A stretch of 23,466 nt of DNA from a virus. Below are positions 7,365-14,189 of this stretch, in pieces (position 1 is the stretch's first letter; the number at the start of each line of letters is the position of its first letter). The DNA lies in IMG/VR virus record IMGVR_UViG_3300042147_000032, positions 1 through 23,466 of that record, one strand, 5' to 3'. The notes under the pieces were generated by a model. That model was given only the letters and a program-made list of their open reading frames with translations, made no database searches and had not been told where the DNA came from. The position numbers were made by a program, and so were the translations under genes.

Positions 7365-7781
7365 CTAGTTGGTGTCAGCTCGATAAAGGAATGAGACCGG
7401 CACCGTGTAAGTGGTGTCGTCCGGAATGCCCGGACCGGGATCGACTGGCGTCATCGTCACCACCGTCAGCGCGCCCTTCGTGTTGCGCTCATACAGCGGG
7501 AACAGCGCGGCGATCTGATCAGCCAGTGCGCCAGCGGCGCCGCGGTATTTGCCCGAAGGCGTCACGATGTTGACCTGAAACACACCGGTGTACAGCTTGT
7601 GGTCGCCGCCGAGTGTGTTGCTGGCGGTATCCGCCGGCAGCGTAAACGCCTTCAGGTAAGTGTCGTCGTTGACTGGTGTGTAGGCCTCGTTCTCGACGAC
7701 GACCTTCAGCGGTACCGGCAAAGCCTTAGCCCAGTTGATCAGCTTGGCCTCATAGATCGAGGCGATGATGTTGTGGCTCAT
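7365..7781 (-). CDS. Tail terminator / minor tail protein U-like (DUF4128-type)
   Basis: This 138-residue protein has an N-terminal helix (SIYEAKLINWAKAL) followed by beta strands including LKVVVENEAYTP, YTGVFQVNIVTPSG and TYTVPVSFLYRAD. This is the pattern of the DUF4128 group of tail-terminator proteins related in role to lambda gpU, which cap the finished tail and present it to the head. It overlaps the upstream connector gene by four bases (ATGA) and is followed by a terminator and the tube gene. That order (Z-like, U-like, V-like) is the lambda order. Confidence 0.82.
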   Translation of the reverse strand: MSHNIIASIYEAKLINWAKALPVPLKVVVENEAYTPVNDDTYLKAFTLPADTASNTLGGDHKLYTGVFQVNIVTPSGKYRGAAGALADQIAALFPLYERNTKGALTVVTMTPVDPGPGIPDDTTYTVPVSFLYRADTN

Positions 7782-8374
7782 TTCTGGTTGTTCCTGATGG
7801 CCTCCTGCACGATCTGCTGGAAGCGGGCCACGGTGATGCGGACCATGCCACCCGGCGCCTGAGTCGAATGTCCGAACTCGAGCGGGATGGCGTACGGCAG
7901 GTTGTTGATGAGGTAGGCTGTCTGTCCGGCGGTGAAGTCGCTGACAGCCGAGACCAAAGCGGCGATTGTCTCTTGTCCGCCTGGGTCAACCTCATCGAAA
8001 GTGACGTTCTCGACGACATCAATCGAAAGGTGCCAGTTGGCCCTGAACCGCCCGCCGACATAGCCCTCTGGCGTAACAATGTCCATGCCGTCGTTCAGCT
8101 TCCGGCCAGGCTTTAGGCGTCCCGCCTTTGTCAGGTTGGCCGTGTCACTGCGCAGGTTGCTGTTGTGATCGTCGACGGCCTTGTTGTACTCGCGGGCCAC
8201 GGTGTTCTGTGCCCATATCTCGGGATTGCCCACGGGTGACATGCGGATAACGCTGCTACCGACCTCGATGATGATCTCGCGCAAGCTGGCGTCGATAGCT
8301 TCCGTGGCCTGGGCCGCAAACTCGGCGAGGCTCAGCGCGAAACTTCCGGACTGGCCGGAGCCGGCACGGCTCAT
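7778..8374 (-). CDS. Neck / tail completion protein (HK97 gp10- or lambda Z-like)
   Basis: This 198-residue protein has an N-terminal helix, the segment SSVIRMSPVGNPEIW, the FRANWHLSIDVVENVTFD segment, and a C-terminal part with YLINNLPYAIPLEFGHSTQAP followed by an amphipathic helix. The combination of S-PVdTG-like, FRANW and NN-PYA---E-G elements is typical of the HK97 gp10 / minor tail protein Z group, which completes the head-proximal end of the tail. Both ends overlap neighbours by four bases, so it is part of a coupled connector cluster. Confidence 0.85.
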   Translation of the reverse strand: MSRAGSGQSGSFALSLAEFAAQATEAIDASLREIIIEVGSSVIRMSPVGNPEIWAQNTVAREYNKAVDDHNSNLRSDTANLTKAGRLKPGRKLNDGMDIVTPEGYVGGRFRANWHLSIDVVENVTFDEVDPGGQETIAALVSAVSDFTAGQTAYLINNLPYAIPLEFGHSTQAPGGMVRITVARFQQIVQEAIRNNQK

Positions 8375-8739
8375 GATCTCACCTGCAGCTCATACAAAAT
8401 CGGTGTGCCAGCCGGGTTGATCTCTTTTAACGGCGGGACGATTGACCAGGAGCGGCCCTGAACAATGACCTTATTTAGCAGGTCAGGCACCCATGCCAGC
8501 CCCTGCGCGGCGATCTTGAGCTTCTTGTCGCCCTGCTTGATCAGGCTGTTGTTCTGAAACTCTTTACCGGTGAAGTCCAGCAGGATGCCTTGGGCGGCCT
8601 GCTCGGTGATGATGTCTTGCTGTGCGGTCCCGGTTTCCGGATCGTACTCGCCGACGGTGATCACTCGAATGCTCACGGGTTGACCGAACTCTGTAATCAT
8701 CTCCAGAGCCATTACGGCCATTTCGTCGTAGAAGGCCAT
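8371..8739 (-). CDS. Probable head-tail connector protein
   Basis: The start at 8739 (MAFYDEMAVMALEM) is preferred because ACGGAG lies just upstream; an in-frame ATG eight codons earlier lacks a site. The product has 122 residues: an N-terminal helix, then beta strands (VSIRVITVGEYDP, QGILLDFTGKEF, KKLKIAAQGLAWVP, SWSIVPPLKEINPAG) ending in a strand YELQVRS. The length, all-beta core and position between a DnaT-like connector and the gp10-like protein fit a head-closure/stopper protein such as lambda FII or SPP1 gp16. I do not recognise a specific family with certainty, so the role rests on gene order. Confidence 0.65.
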   Translation of the reverse strand: MAFYDEMAVMALEMITEFGQPVSIRVITVGEYDPETGTAQQDIITEQAAQGILLDFTGKEFQNNSLIKQGDKKLKIAAQGLAWVPDLLNKVIVQGRSWSIVPPLKEINPAGTPILYELQVRS

Positions 8740-8819
8740 GGTGGCTCCGTATGCATGGGTCAAGTGGGGCGGTTAGTATCGTCACCCCAAGAACACGGTT
8801 TATGGAACAGGAAGTCACA

Positions 8820-9194
8820 ATGACGAAAGAAGAGCAGCATGCCCGCGAAGTGATAGGCAAGATGCGCAGTTTCTGCAGCCAGGCCAACGAGTTAATGGAA
8901 CTGCACAAGCCCAGACTCAATCGCCTAGAGAAGGATGAATTGCAGCAGCGTTTCAGATTGCTCAAGGAAGAAATAAAGCGATACGCCAAAACCGGCACTG
9001 TCGATGGCGAAAAACGAGCCCGCAGCGAATGCGAGGAGTTTTACTTCGAGCCAGCCGTAAGCACAGCGTCAGCCAACATCCTGGTGAGTATTAACGCCGA
9101 TCCAGCAACGCAAGAATGGTTCTCCTGCGTCTACGGCATCAATACCGACATTGGGCATCTACTTTCTCAGCTGGAAGAGCAATATCCCGACTAA
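8820..9194 (+). CDS. Unknown 124-residue protein, reverse-oriented accessory gene
   Basis: This plus-strand gene lies between two minus-strand connector genes. The start at 8820 is chosen for its AGGAAG ribosome binding site six bases upstream; in-frame ATGs at 8751 and 8802 have none. The first 55 residues are strongly charged and helical (KMRSFCSQANELMELHKPRLNR, then KDELQQRFRLLKEEIKRY), likely coiled coil. The C-terminal part is mixed, with the segment SANILVSINADPATQEWFS. No signal peptide or membrane helix is present. Its stop overlaps the stop of the convergent minus-strand gene by four bases. The orientation against the late operon suggests expression in the lysogen. The function is unknown. 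Confidence 0.72.
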   Translation: MTKEEQHAREVIGKMRSFCSQANELMELHKPRLNRLEKDELQQRFRLLKEEIKRYAKTGTVDGEKRARSECEEFYFEPAVSTASANILVSINADPATQEWFSCVYGINTDIGHLLSQLEEQYPD

Positions 9195-9694
9195 GCCCTT
9201 ACAGCGAACAACCCTCTGCGCTGAAGGTAATCAGCGAACTGCGTGGCGCTCGGCCTATCCGGCGCCGCCGGCAACAGTCGTCCGCTGGTGTTGGGAATCG
9301 TCGCGTACTCGCGAGTTACTGCGCCTTCGACACGCTCCAGCGTCACCGCACCTTTGCGCTTGTCGATCGGGTCGATGTCATCGGTGTGAATCTCAGCGGC
9401 CAAGGCCATCTGGCCGTACTGGATGCGCGCCGGCAGGTAGTTGTCGGGCTTGATCTGCTGATCCAGCTCGACACCCCGGCGCGGCCAGGACAAAGCCTGA
9501 TCGCCGTCCATCTTACGCCCCTTCCAGTTCATGCCATCCATCGCCAAGGCGGCACGGCGCAGCAGCGCTTCTTGCGCAGGCACTTCCGCCGGGATGGTCA
9601 CACCGAACTTGCCGGCGTACATGACCAGGTCCTCGGCGCTCGCGTAGCTTTCGGCGTCTGGCTTGCCGGTGCCGTCCTCGATGATGAGTGTCAT
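9191..9694 (-). CDS. DnaT-like domain head-tail connector
   Basis: This 167-residue protein begins with the pattern of the putative DnaT-like phage structural proteins: MTLIIEDGTGKPDAESYASAED, then helices including EALLRRAALAMDGMNWKGRK, the conserved LSWPRRGVELD motif, a YLPARIQYGQMALAAE helix and a C-terminal LLPAAPDRPSATQF. Members of this group occur directly downstream of the capsid genes and are thought to be adaptor proteins attached to the portal, despite the DnaT-like name. No replication role is implied. The upstream ribosome binding site is weak (GAG). Confidence 0.8.
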   Translation of the reverse strand: MTLIIEDGTGKPDAESYASAEDLVMYAGKFGVTIPAEVPAQEALLRRAALAMDGMNWKGRKMDGDQALSWPRRGVELDQQIKPDNYLPARIQYGQMALAAEIHTDDIDPIDKRKGAVTLERVEGAVTREYATIPNTSGRLLPAAPDRPSATQFADYLQRRGLFAVRA

Positions 9695-9755
9695 GGATCA
9701 ACTCGCTGGAATGAGCTTTGAATGATTGGCCACCGAATTATCGGCAGCCGCAGTA

Positions 9756-10328
9756 TCACGCCTTGGGCAGATCAGCGACGAGCTTTTCCAAGGACTCTTT
9801 CGATGCATTGGCGCGGTAGGTCACGCCAGCAGCGTCGAGTTTAGCCTTCAGGGCTTCGACTTCGACGCCTTCGCTCGTATTCAGCTCGGCGAGCTCATTG
9901 CGCAGCGTCTCGTTTTCCACTGCGAGGTCGTCGCGCGCACCGGCCAGTTCAACCATTTGCAGGCGAATGCCATCAAGTGCATGAAACAGGCGGATTGCGA
10001 GCTCACCGGCTTCGGGTTTTTCAATCTCGCCCGCATCGAGCCCATCAATGACTGCACGGACCGTATCGCTCTCGATGCGCAGCTTGCCGATCAGCTCTTC
10101 CAGTTCAGCCTTGTTATCAATGGCGCCAACAACCAGCACCTGGCGCGGCGCCGCCACCTTCAGCGTCACTTCGACACCGACATTCTCGTAGGCATCAACC
10201 ACGTTCGGCCAGTCGCCAATCACCAGCACGCTGGTCACGCCGGCTTCTGGTCGTTCGAAGTGCTCTGGGTTTCGGTAGCGCTTTTGCGGATCAAAATCCG
10301 ACTTCTGAGCGGAATAGATGAGTTCCAT
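9756..10328 (-). CDS. Capsid-associated protein with coiled coil and HeH/LEM-like end
   Basis: The start at 10328 has GGAG seven bases upstream; a GTG at 10349 lies inside the stem-loop and is unlikely. The 190-residue product has an N-terminal MELIYSAQKSDFDPQKRYRN segment and a beta-rich domain (VTSVLVIGDWPNVVDAYENV). Helical, acidic sequence follows with a heptad-like stretch (ARDDLAVENETLRNELAELN). The C-terminus, EALKAKLDAAGVTYRANAS followed by KESLEKLV, resembles the HeH/LEM mini-domain found at the ends of phage head proteins. It lies immediately after the major capsid gene, where lambda has FI. It may be a packaging-accessory or head-decoration-type protein. The exact role is uncertain. 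Confidence 0.7.
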   Translation of the reverse strand: MELIYSAQKSDFDPQKRYRNPEHFERPEAGVTSVLVIGDWPNVVDAYENVGVEVTLKVAAPRQVLVVGAIDNKAELEELIGKLRIESDTVRAVIDGLDAGEIEKPEAGELAIRLFHALDGIRLQMVELAGARDDLAVENETLRNELAELNTSEGVEVEALKAKLDAAGVTYRANASKESLEKLVADLPKA

Positions 10329-10339
10329 GAATATCTCCA

Positions 10340-10361
10340 GGGCGACCACTGATGGTCGCCC
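10340..10361 (-). other. Strong stem-loop after the capsid gene
   Basis: GGGCGACCA, loop, TGGTCGCCC form a perfect 9-bp stem with a 4-base loop in the gap between the capsid stop (10378) and the next ribosome binding site. No U-run follows. The minus-strand message continues straight into TGGAG and the next start. Such hairpins commonly protect the 3' end of abundant capsid mRNA or reduce downstream expression. Confidence 0.65.
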
Positions 10362-10377
10362 GTTACGAGTAAGCCGA

Positions 10378-11325
10378 TTAAGGAGCAGACAGGTCGATCA
10401 AGACGCCGGCAGTAACCTTGTCGCTGGTAGCGTATTTGGTCCAGTTGGCACCTGCACCGATTGCAGCCAGGTTCGGGTTAACACCACCGGTGGAGTCCTT
10501 CCAGCTGTAGCCCAGCAGATCCAGGTTGAAGGTGCCTTCGGCACGGAAGCCCATCGCCAAGTTTTCCTGGTTGTCGATGTTGTACGAACGGAAGCCTGGA
10601 GCCTGGGACTCAGTGATTTTGATCGCACCCGCCTGCAGGCCGAAGATGGTTTCCGCAGGGATAGTGTCCGACACCAGGACAGGCTTGCCCATGGTGCCCG
10701 GTTGGCCACCGTAGATGACCACGCCGGCTTCTTCGTAGACCTTCTCGGTGATGGCCTGATCGACCATATCGAAGTAGGTCGCCGAATCCATGGTCCACAA
10801 TGCGATGCGACCGAAGCGGTCACCAAACTTGCGCATGCCCTTGGTCAGCGCCTTCTTGCCGTCAGTGGCAAAGCTGGCCGTAGCCACCATATTTGCGTTG
10901 GCGCCGATGGCTGCCTTCAACGCTGCCATGGCGTACTGGATGTAACCTTCCAGCACAGCATCGGCGTAGTCCTGACCCACCAACTCGGAGAACTCTTCCG
11001 GCGAGCGAGCGCGGCGTTTGAAGGCCTCTTCAGTGGTTTCGTACGGACCGTACTTGAAGGGTACTTTTACGCCGACCATCTCGCCGGAGCCGATCTTCTG
11101 GCCGGCAACGGCAGCGACGGAGTTCACATCGCGGTGAGCAATGGCGCCGCCGAGTTTGTAGAACGAACGCTTGCGCAGGTCGCCTTCGATCAGTTCGTTA
11201 TCGAGAATCAGCGCACCATTAGAAGAGGCATTGAAGACATCGATGACATCCTGGATGCGCTCCAGATAAGCGGTTTGGGCAAGGTCGTTGTAAACGATCA
11301 TGTCCGAGGTGACGGTAGTCGCCAT
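10378..11325 (-). CDS. Major capsid protein
   Basis: This 315-residue protein starts at 11325 after a GGAG site in the 11-bp gap from the scaffold gene. Its order (scaffold, capsid, connectors), size and composition (Ala/Gly-rich, no signal peptide) identify it as the coat protein. Recognisable features include an N-terminal helix (YNDLAQTAYLERIQDVIDVFN), the E-loop-like segment rich in Arg and Gly (KVPFKYGPYETTEEAFKRRA), a long spine helix (GYIQYAMAALKAAIGANAN) and A-domain strands (PVLVSDTIP, IFGLQAGAIKITES). The HK97 fold is inferred. I suspect the SPP1 gp13-like branch. No N-terminal protease domain is fused, and no separate prohead protease gene is seen, which fits a scaffold-dependent, protease-free head. 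Confidence 0.85.
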   Translation of the reverse strand: MATTVTSDMIVYNDLAQTAYLERIQDVIDVFNASSNGALILDNELIEGDLRKRSFYKLGGAIAHRDVNSVAAVAGQKIGSGEMVGVKVPFKYGPYETTEEAFKRRARSPEEFSELVGQDYADAVLEGYIQYAMAALKAAIGANANMVATASFATDGKKALTKGMRKFGDRFGRIALWTMDSATYFDMVDQAITEKVYEEAGVVIYGGQPGTMGKPVLVSDTIPAETIFGLQAGAIKITESQAPGFRSYNIDNQENLAMGFRAEGTFNLDLLGYSWKDSTGGVNPNLAAIGAGANWTKYATSDKVTAGVLIDLSAP

Positions 11326-11336
11326 GGGTTACTCCA

Positions 11337-12056
11337 TTATTTGGGCAATTTCAGGTAAGCGTCCTGACCGTTAGCGGTGATGAACTCACGCTTGGCCACA
11401 GACGTCATTTCAGAGCGTTTCAGAGCGGCCCCACCGCCATTTCCAGCACCTCCGGCCCCGCCGCCAGATGCCTTGCTACCCGCGATCAACGGTGCGAAGG
11501 CGGTGTTGTTTGCAAATTCTGCTTTCAGCTCGTCCAGCGAAGATGCCGAGAGCTTGCCCTGCTTATCGAGCACGACAACCACAGGCTTCCCGTCACGCTG
11601 CTCGACACTCAGACGGCGCTCAATGTGGGGCAGCAGGGCTTCTGCGCTACCTGGGATTGCCAGGGCAGACGCGATGTCAGTAGCGGTACGGCCGACAGTC
11701 AGATCCCGGATCTGCCCGCTCAGCGTTGCGCGTTCCTGTTCCAGCGAACCGTTCAGTTCAGCTTCGCGGCGGTTGTACTTTTCAGACCAGGACTTCTCGA
11801 GCTCTTCGACGTTGCCCGATTTGCGGGCAGCTTCTTCGCGCTCCAGTCGAGCCTGATCCTCTGCATCCTTGCGAGCCTTCTCGGCGGCTTTCTTCTCGCC
11901 GAGCAGCTCTTCAACCTTCGACTTCAGGCCTGAGACGTCCTCTGGCTGCGGCAAACCTTCAATGCCGAGGGTGAACTTGCCGTCCTTCTCGACATAAAGC
12001 GCTTTCGCGGAGTCATCGAGACCATCCAGAGTGTCCAGCTGATATTTCAAACCCAT
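11337..12056 (-). CDS. Scaffold-like coiled-coil protein
   Basis: This 239-residue protein is translated from an ATG at 12056 after GGGAG, a site that is part of the dyad repeat at 12062-12107. It has an N-terminal globular segment (LDTLDGLDDSAKALYVEKDG) and then a long charged coiled coil from about residue 45 to 115, rich in Lys, Glu and Arg. A Pro/Gly-interrupted region follows, then a Gly/Ala linker (ASGGGAGGAGNGGG) and a basic C-terminal segment ending TANGQDAYLKLPK. This is the usual build of siphovirus scaffolding proteins: coiled-coil body, flexible hinge and a short C-terminal capsid-binding region. The position directly before the capsid gene supports it. Confidence 0.82.
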   Translation of the reverse strand: MGLKYQLDTLDGLDDSAKALYVEKDGKFTLGIEGLPQPEDVSGLKSKVEELLGEKKAAEKARKDAEDQARLEREEAARKSGNVEELEKSWSEKYNRREAELNGSLEQERATLSGQIRDLTVGRTATDIASALAIPGSAEALLPHIERRLSVEQRDGKPVVVVLDKQGKLSASSLDELKAEFANNTAFAPLIAGSKASGGGAGGAGNGGGAALKRSEMTSVAKREFITANGQDAYLKLPK

Positions 12057-12061
12057 TTTTT

Positions 12062-12107
12062 TGTCTCCCAGAGACGATTTGCAGGCCCTGCCCGCAGATA
12101 TGAAAAA
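12062..12107. repeat. Dyad repeat, copy A (scaffold leader)
   Basis: Copy A of a 46-bp repeat shared with 12443-12488. Both copies have the core tgtctcc, two bases, gagacga, four or five bases, caggccctgcc, one base, gca, then a short A-run; about 35 of 46 positions agree. Each copy holds two small dyads, GTCTC-N3-GAGAC and CAGG-C-CCTG. In copy A the minus-strand GGGAGAC end supplies the ribosome binding site of the scaffold gene. Confidence 0.6.
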
Positions 12108-12126
12108 GCCCCGTCAATGACAGAGC
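12103..12126 (-). terminator. Intrinsic terminator, first of a tandem pair upstream of scaffold
   Basis: In the minus-strand transcript GCTCTGTC, loop ATT, GACGGGGC pair over 8 bp (two G-U) and run into TTTTT. It lies between the acidic small gene and the scaffold gene, inside the late operon. Confidence 0.75.
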
Positions 12127-12146
12127 CTTGAGTGAATCTCGCGCAT

Positions 12147-12174
12147 AAAAAAGCCCCGGCGGATGCCAGGGCTT
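12147..12174 (-). terminator. Intrinsic terminator, second of a tandem pair
   Basis: In the minus-strand transcript AAGCCCTGGC, loop ATCC, GCCGGGGCTT make a 10-bp stem (one G-U) followed by further T residues (TTTTTT in all). It lies 27 bases after the stop of the acidic small gene and is the natural end of that gene's transcript. Confidence 0.85.
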
Positions 12175-12200
12175 GATTCGAAACACATAGACCCTTCGGG

Positions 12201-12359
12201 TCATTCCTCCTGATCTATCTGATCAAGAAAATCAACGTCATCGTCTTCTTCGTCAAAAGCTGCTTGAGCGTCGTCTTCAACCCATGACTCGTCATCATGG
12301 AATTCATGATCGAGCAGGTGATCGTGCTCTGGCTCGGGGATATCTCGTTCTTCGCTCAT
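12201..12359 (-). CDS. Small, extremely acidic protein (52 residues)
   Basis: The ATG at 12359 opens a 52-codon frame ending at TGA 12201-12203. The product starts MSEERDIPEPEHDH and ends DFLDQIDQEE. I count 25 Asp/Glu among 52 residues, with one Arg and no Lys, so it is among the most acidic products possible for this size. There is no membrane segment or cysteine. The upstream ribosome binding site is weak (GGTAAG very close to the ATG), which lowers confidence, but the sustained D/E bias and the precise terminator just downstream argue for a real gene. It lies in the head cluster between the Mu-F-like gene and the scaffold gene. A DNA-mimic or a scaffold/packaging helper are possibilities. 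No function is established here. Confidence 0.6.
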   Translation of the reverse strand: MSEERDIPEPEHDHLLDHEFHDDESWVEDDAQAAFDEEDDDVDFLDQIDQEE

Positions 12360-12442
12360 GACTTACCGAAACAATAATAGAAAGAACGGACTGTATATGC
12401 AGATCCCCATCCTCAGTCAACGGTCACGCGACAGCTTGACGC

Positions 12443-12488
12443 TGTCTCCGGGAGACGAGGGTACAGGCCCTGCCTGCAAGCATAAAAA
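12443..12488. repeat. Dyad repeat, copy B
   Basis: Second copy of the 46-bp repeat at 12062-12107. Its dyad GTCTCC-G-GGAGAC is perfect. It is 84 bases upstream of the acidic gene's ATG and about 95 bases upstream of the plus-strand gene at 12583, so it sits in the divergent control region. The rest of 12360-12582 holds no gene I can support. Confidence 0.6.
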
Positions 12489-12500
12489 CCTGCCACAGCG

Positions 12501-12530
12501 GACCTGTTTTTTGCGGAATCGCTGTAGGAT
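12501..12530 (+). promoter_or_regulatory. Possible promoter for the reverse-oriented membrane protein
   Basis: A TAGGAT -10-like hexamer (12525-12530) followed by a GC-rich start region resembles Pseudomonas sigma-70 promoters. The -35 region lies in GACCTGTTTTTT and is poor. Placement 53 bases before the ATG at 12583 is sensible, but the call is weak. Confidence 0.28.
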
Positions 12531-12582
12531 GCTGCGCGCTTCGAACGCCGCAAATCGACTAAATATGGAAAAGGATCACCCA

Positions 12583-13101
12583 ATGAAGCTACCCAGGCTT
12601 GTTGGAAAAGCAGAATCAACTGGCTGGACGAGAATTGATGTCACAGTTCAGGCGGCAATTATCGCTGCACTATCAGCTACTGTCGGCGTTGGAATCACCA
12701 CCTACTCCAGCCAGGCTTCGACCAACCAGACGATGAAGCTTAGCTGTGTAAAGAGGATTGACGATCAGGAGGACAAACTACGAGCACGAGCAGAAACGCT
12801 GCTCACTTCGATAGCAAAACTGACCGCCTATCCCGCTCATCCAAATCCGACATCAGAGGCTCTGGCCAACCACTACGATGCAGTTGTTGTTGCCGGCCAA
12901 TCATTAATCGCAAACGCACCTCCTTTTCTTGCCGTTAAAACGATGCACCTAATCGGGCGAATTATGAAAATTTCAATGCCGACGGATGATGCTGCTGAAA
13001 ATGCCAAAAACATTAGCGAGTTTCAGGCTGAAATCATCCCTTGGCACCAAGCGTATTTCGATCAAATGAGGCAGTTCGAAATAGATCGCGTCGGCTGCTG
13101 A
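12583..13101 (+). CDS. Unknown membrane-anchored protein, reverse-oriented accessory gene
   Basis: The start at 12583 is chosen for the AAGGA site seven bases upstream. The frame stays open for 75 codons further upstream, but that part crosses repeat B and lacks ribosome binding sites. The 172-residue product has a basic N-terminus, one hydrophobic segment at about residues 18-41 (RIDVTVQAAIIAALSATVGV onward), then a charged helical part (RIDDQEDKLRARAETLL) and a C-terminal domain ending in Cys172. It is probably a single-pass inner-membrane protein. The sequence is more AT-rich than the head genes. It is convergent with the Mu-F-like gene (stops two bases apart) and divergent from the acidic gene. 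Expression from its own promoter in the lysogen is likely. The function is unknown. Confidence 0.75.
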   Translation: MKLPRLVGKAESTGWTRIDVTVQAAIIAALSATVGVGITTYSSQASTNQTMKLSCVKRIDDQEDKLRARAETLLTSIAKLTAYPAHPNPTSEALANHYDAVVVAGQSLIANAPPFLAVKTMHLIGRIMKISMPTDDAAENAKNISEFQAEIIPWHQAYFDQMRQFEIDRVGC

Positions 13102-13103
13102 GG

Positions 13104-14189
13104 TCACAACCTAGCTTTTTCAAACGCTAGCGGCTCAAGAGCCTTCATCTGCACAAGCGTCAGAGGTGCAAAGTTTCGATCAAGCTGCAGCTCGGAGAAT
13201 CGTTCGACCGTCAGTCCGCCTTCGCGGAACAGCTTGGCGCGGACCGGGCCAATAGCCTTGTCCTGAAACGCCGCCGGCTGCTGCTTGAGCCAGTCGTAAT
13301 AGCTCAGGTCTGCCCTCACCTGCTGTGCACCGCCAGCGCCGATGGATGCGCGCGTGGCATCCTTGGAGAACAAGGCGCTGAACCGGGTCACAGGCACGAA
13401 CGTTGTCCTGCAATTGATATGGAACGGCGGCCTTGGCCCGGAATCGAGTGGAAACCGGCGACCATCCAGTGACCTGCACTGCACGGTCGTCTTGCTGTCC
13501 AGGGTGGCGACAATCTCGATCTGCTGAACTATGTCGCTGTTTTCCTTCAGCGTCTCCATCCGCGCTTGGGCGGAGACGTACTGCACTGCCGTCCGCACAA
13601 TGGCACCGGCGTTGCGGTTGATCGTGGCGAGTATGCCGTCGTTGCACTGGAGCGCCTTGGTGCCGCGAATGTTCTTGATGATCTGGAAGTTCGTCTGCCC
13701 CTCGAAGAAGCCCTGCCGGATCGCACCAGTGAGTCGTTGCCGCTCAGTGGTGGTGAAGTCCTCAATGAACGACTCAAGCAGCTTTCCGCCATCCGCGCCG
13801 CGCACGCTGAGCGGGTTAGTGAGGATAGCTGCCCGGATCGCAGCAGCGCCCGGCACAGCGGCATCGAATGACACGCCAACCGGCGCCGCCCGGCTCAGGC
13901 TTGTCGCTTCAAACTCAGCCTCATAGTTGGCGATGTCGATCAGGTCGAGGTTCAGCTTCTCGCTATACCGGTTGAAGATTCCCAGCAGCAGGCTGTCGAC
14001 CTCGTTCAGCAGCCGCTCCAGTCGGGCGACGGTGTAATCCGTCAGGTCGGCCCGGGTCAGTCGCTCACGGATCGAGCGGTCAATTTCCTTGAGGAAAGGC
14101 CCGAACTTGGCGACCTCCCCCGACTTCAATTGCTCGAGGAATACGGCATGCCGGATTGTGGCATCAAGGATTGCCTGGTTGGCCGCCAT
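13104..14189 (-). CDS. Minor head protein, phage Mu F-like
   Basis: This 361-residue protein has the phage Mu gpF / SPP1 gp7-type head morphogenesis domain in its C-terminal half. The diagnostic segment runs from ALQCNDG (about 179) through NAGAIVRTAVQYVSAQAR to TLDSKTTVQCRSLDGRRF and PPFHINCRTTFVPV, with C238, D242, P254-P255, H257, C260 and R261. The N-terminal 150 residues are helical. These proteins bind the portal or go into the head with the DNA. The start overlaps the portal gene by 26 bases, and the order terminase, portal, F-like, scaffold, capsid matches SPP1/Mu-like heads. Confidence 0.9.
   Translation of the reverse strand: MAANQAILDATIRHAVFLEQLKSGEVAKFGPFLKEIDRSIRERLTRADLTDYTVARLERLLNEVDSLLLGIFNRYSEKLNLDLIDIANYEAEFEATSLSRAAPVGVSFDAAVPGAAAIRAAILTNPLSVRGADGGKLLESFIEDFTTTERQRLTGAIRQGFFEGQTNFQIIKNIRGTKALQCNDGILATINRNAGAIVRTAVQYVSAQARMETLKENSDIVQQIEIVATLDSKTTVQCRSLDGRRFPLDSGPRPPFHINCRTTFVPVTRFSALFSKDATRASIGAGGAQQVRADLSYYDWLKQQPAAFQDKAIGPVRAKLFREGGLTVERFSELQLDRNFAPLTLVQMKALEPLAFEKARL

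Noticed and set aside
10318-11358. Plus-strand open frame of 346 codons opposite the capsid gene
   Set aside because: The capsid reading is firm; the antisense frame lacks a start signal and protein-like segments.
12358-12582. N-terminal extension of the plus-strand membrane protein to an ATG at 12358
   Set aside because: The extension translates the dyad repeat and likely promoter, has no ribosome binding site, and would add an unnatural Arg/Cys-rich stretch. The start at 12583 has an AAGGA site.
13111-13143. Possible terminator after the plus-strand gene (CTAGC...GCTAG and GGCT...AGCC)
   Set aside because: Stems of four or five bases with poor loops and no U-run, lying inside the coding end of the minus-strand head gene.
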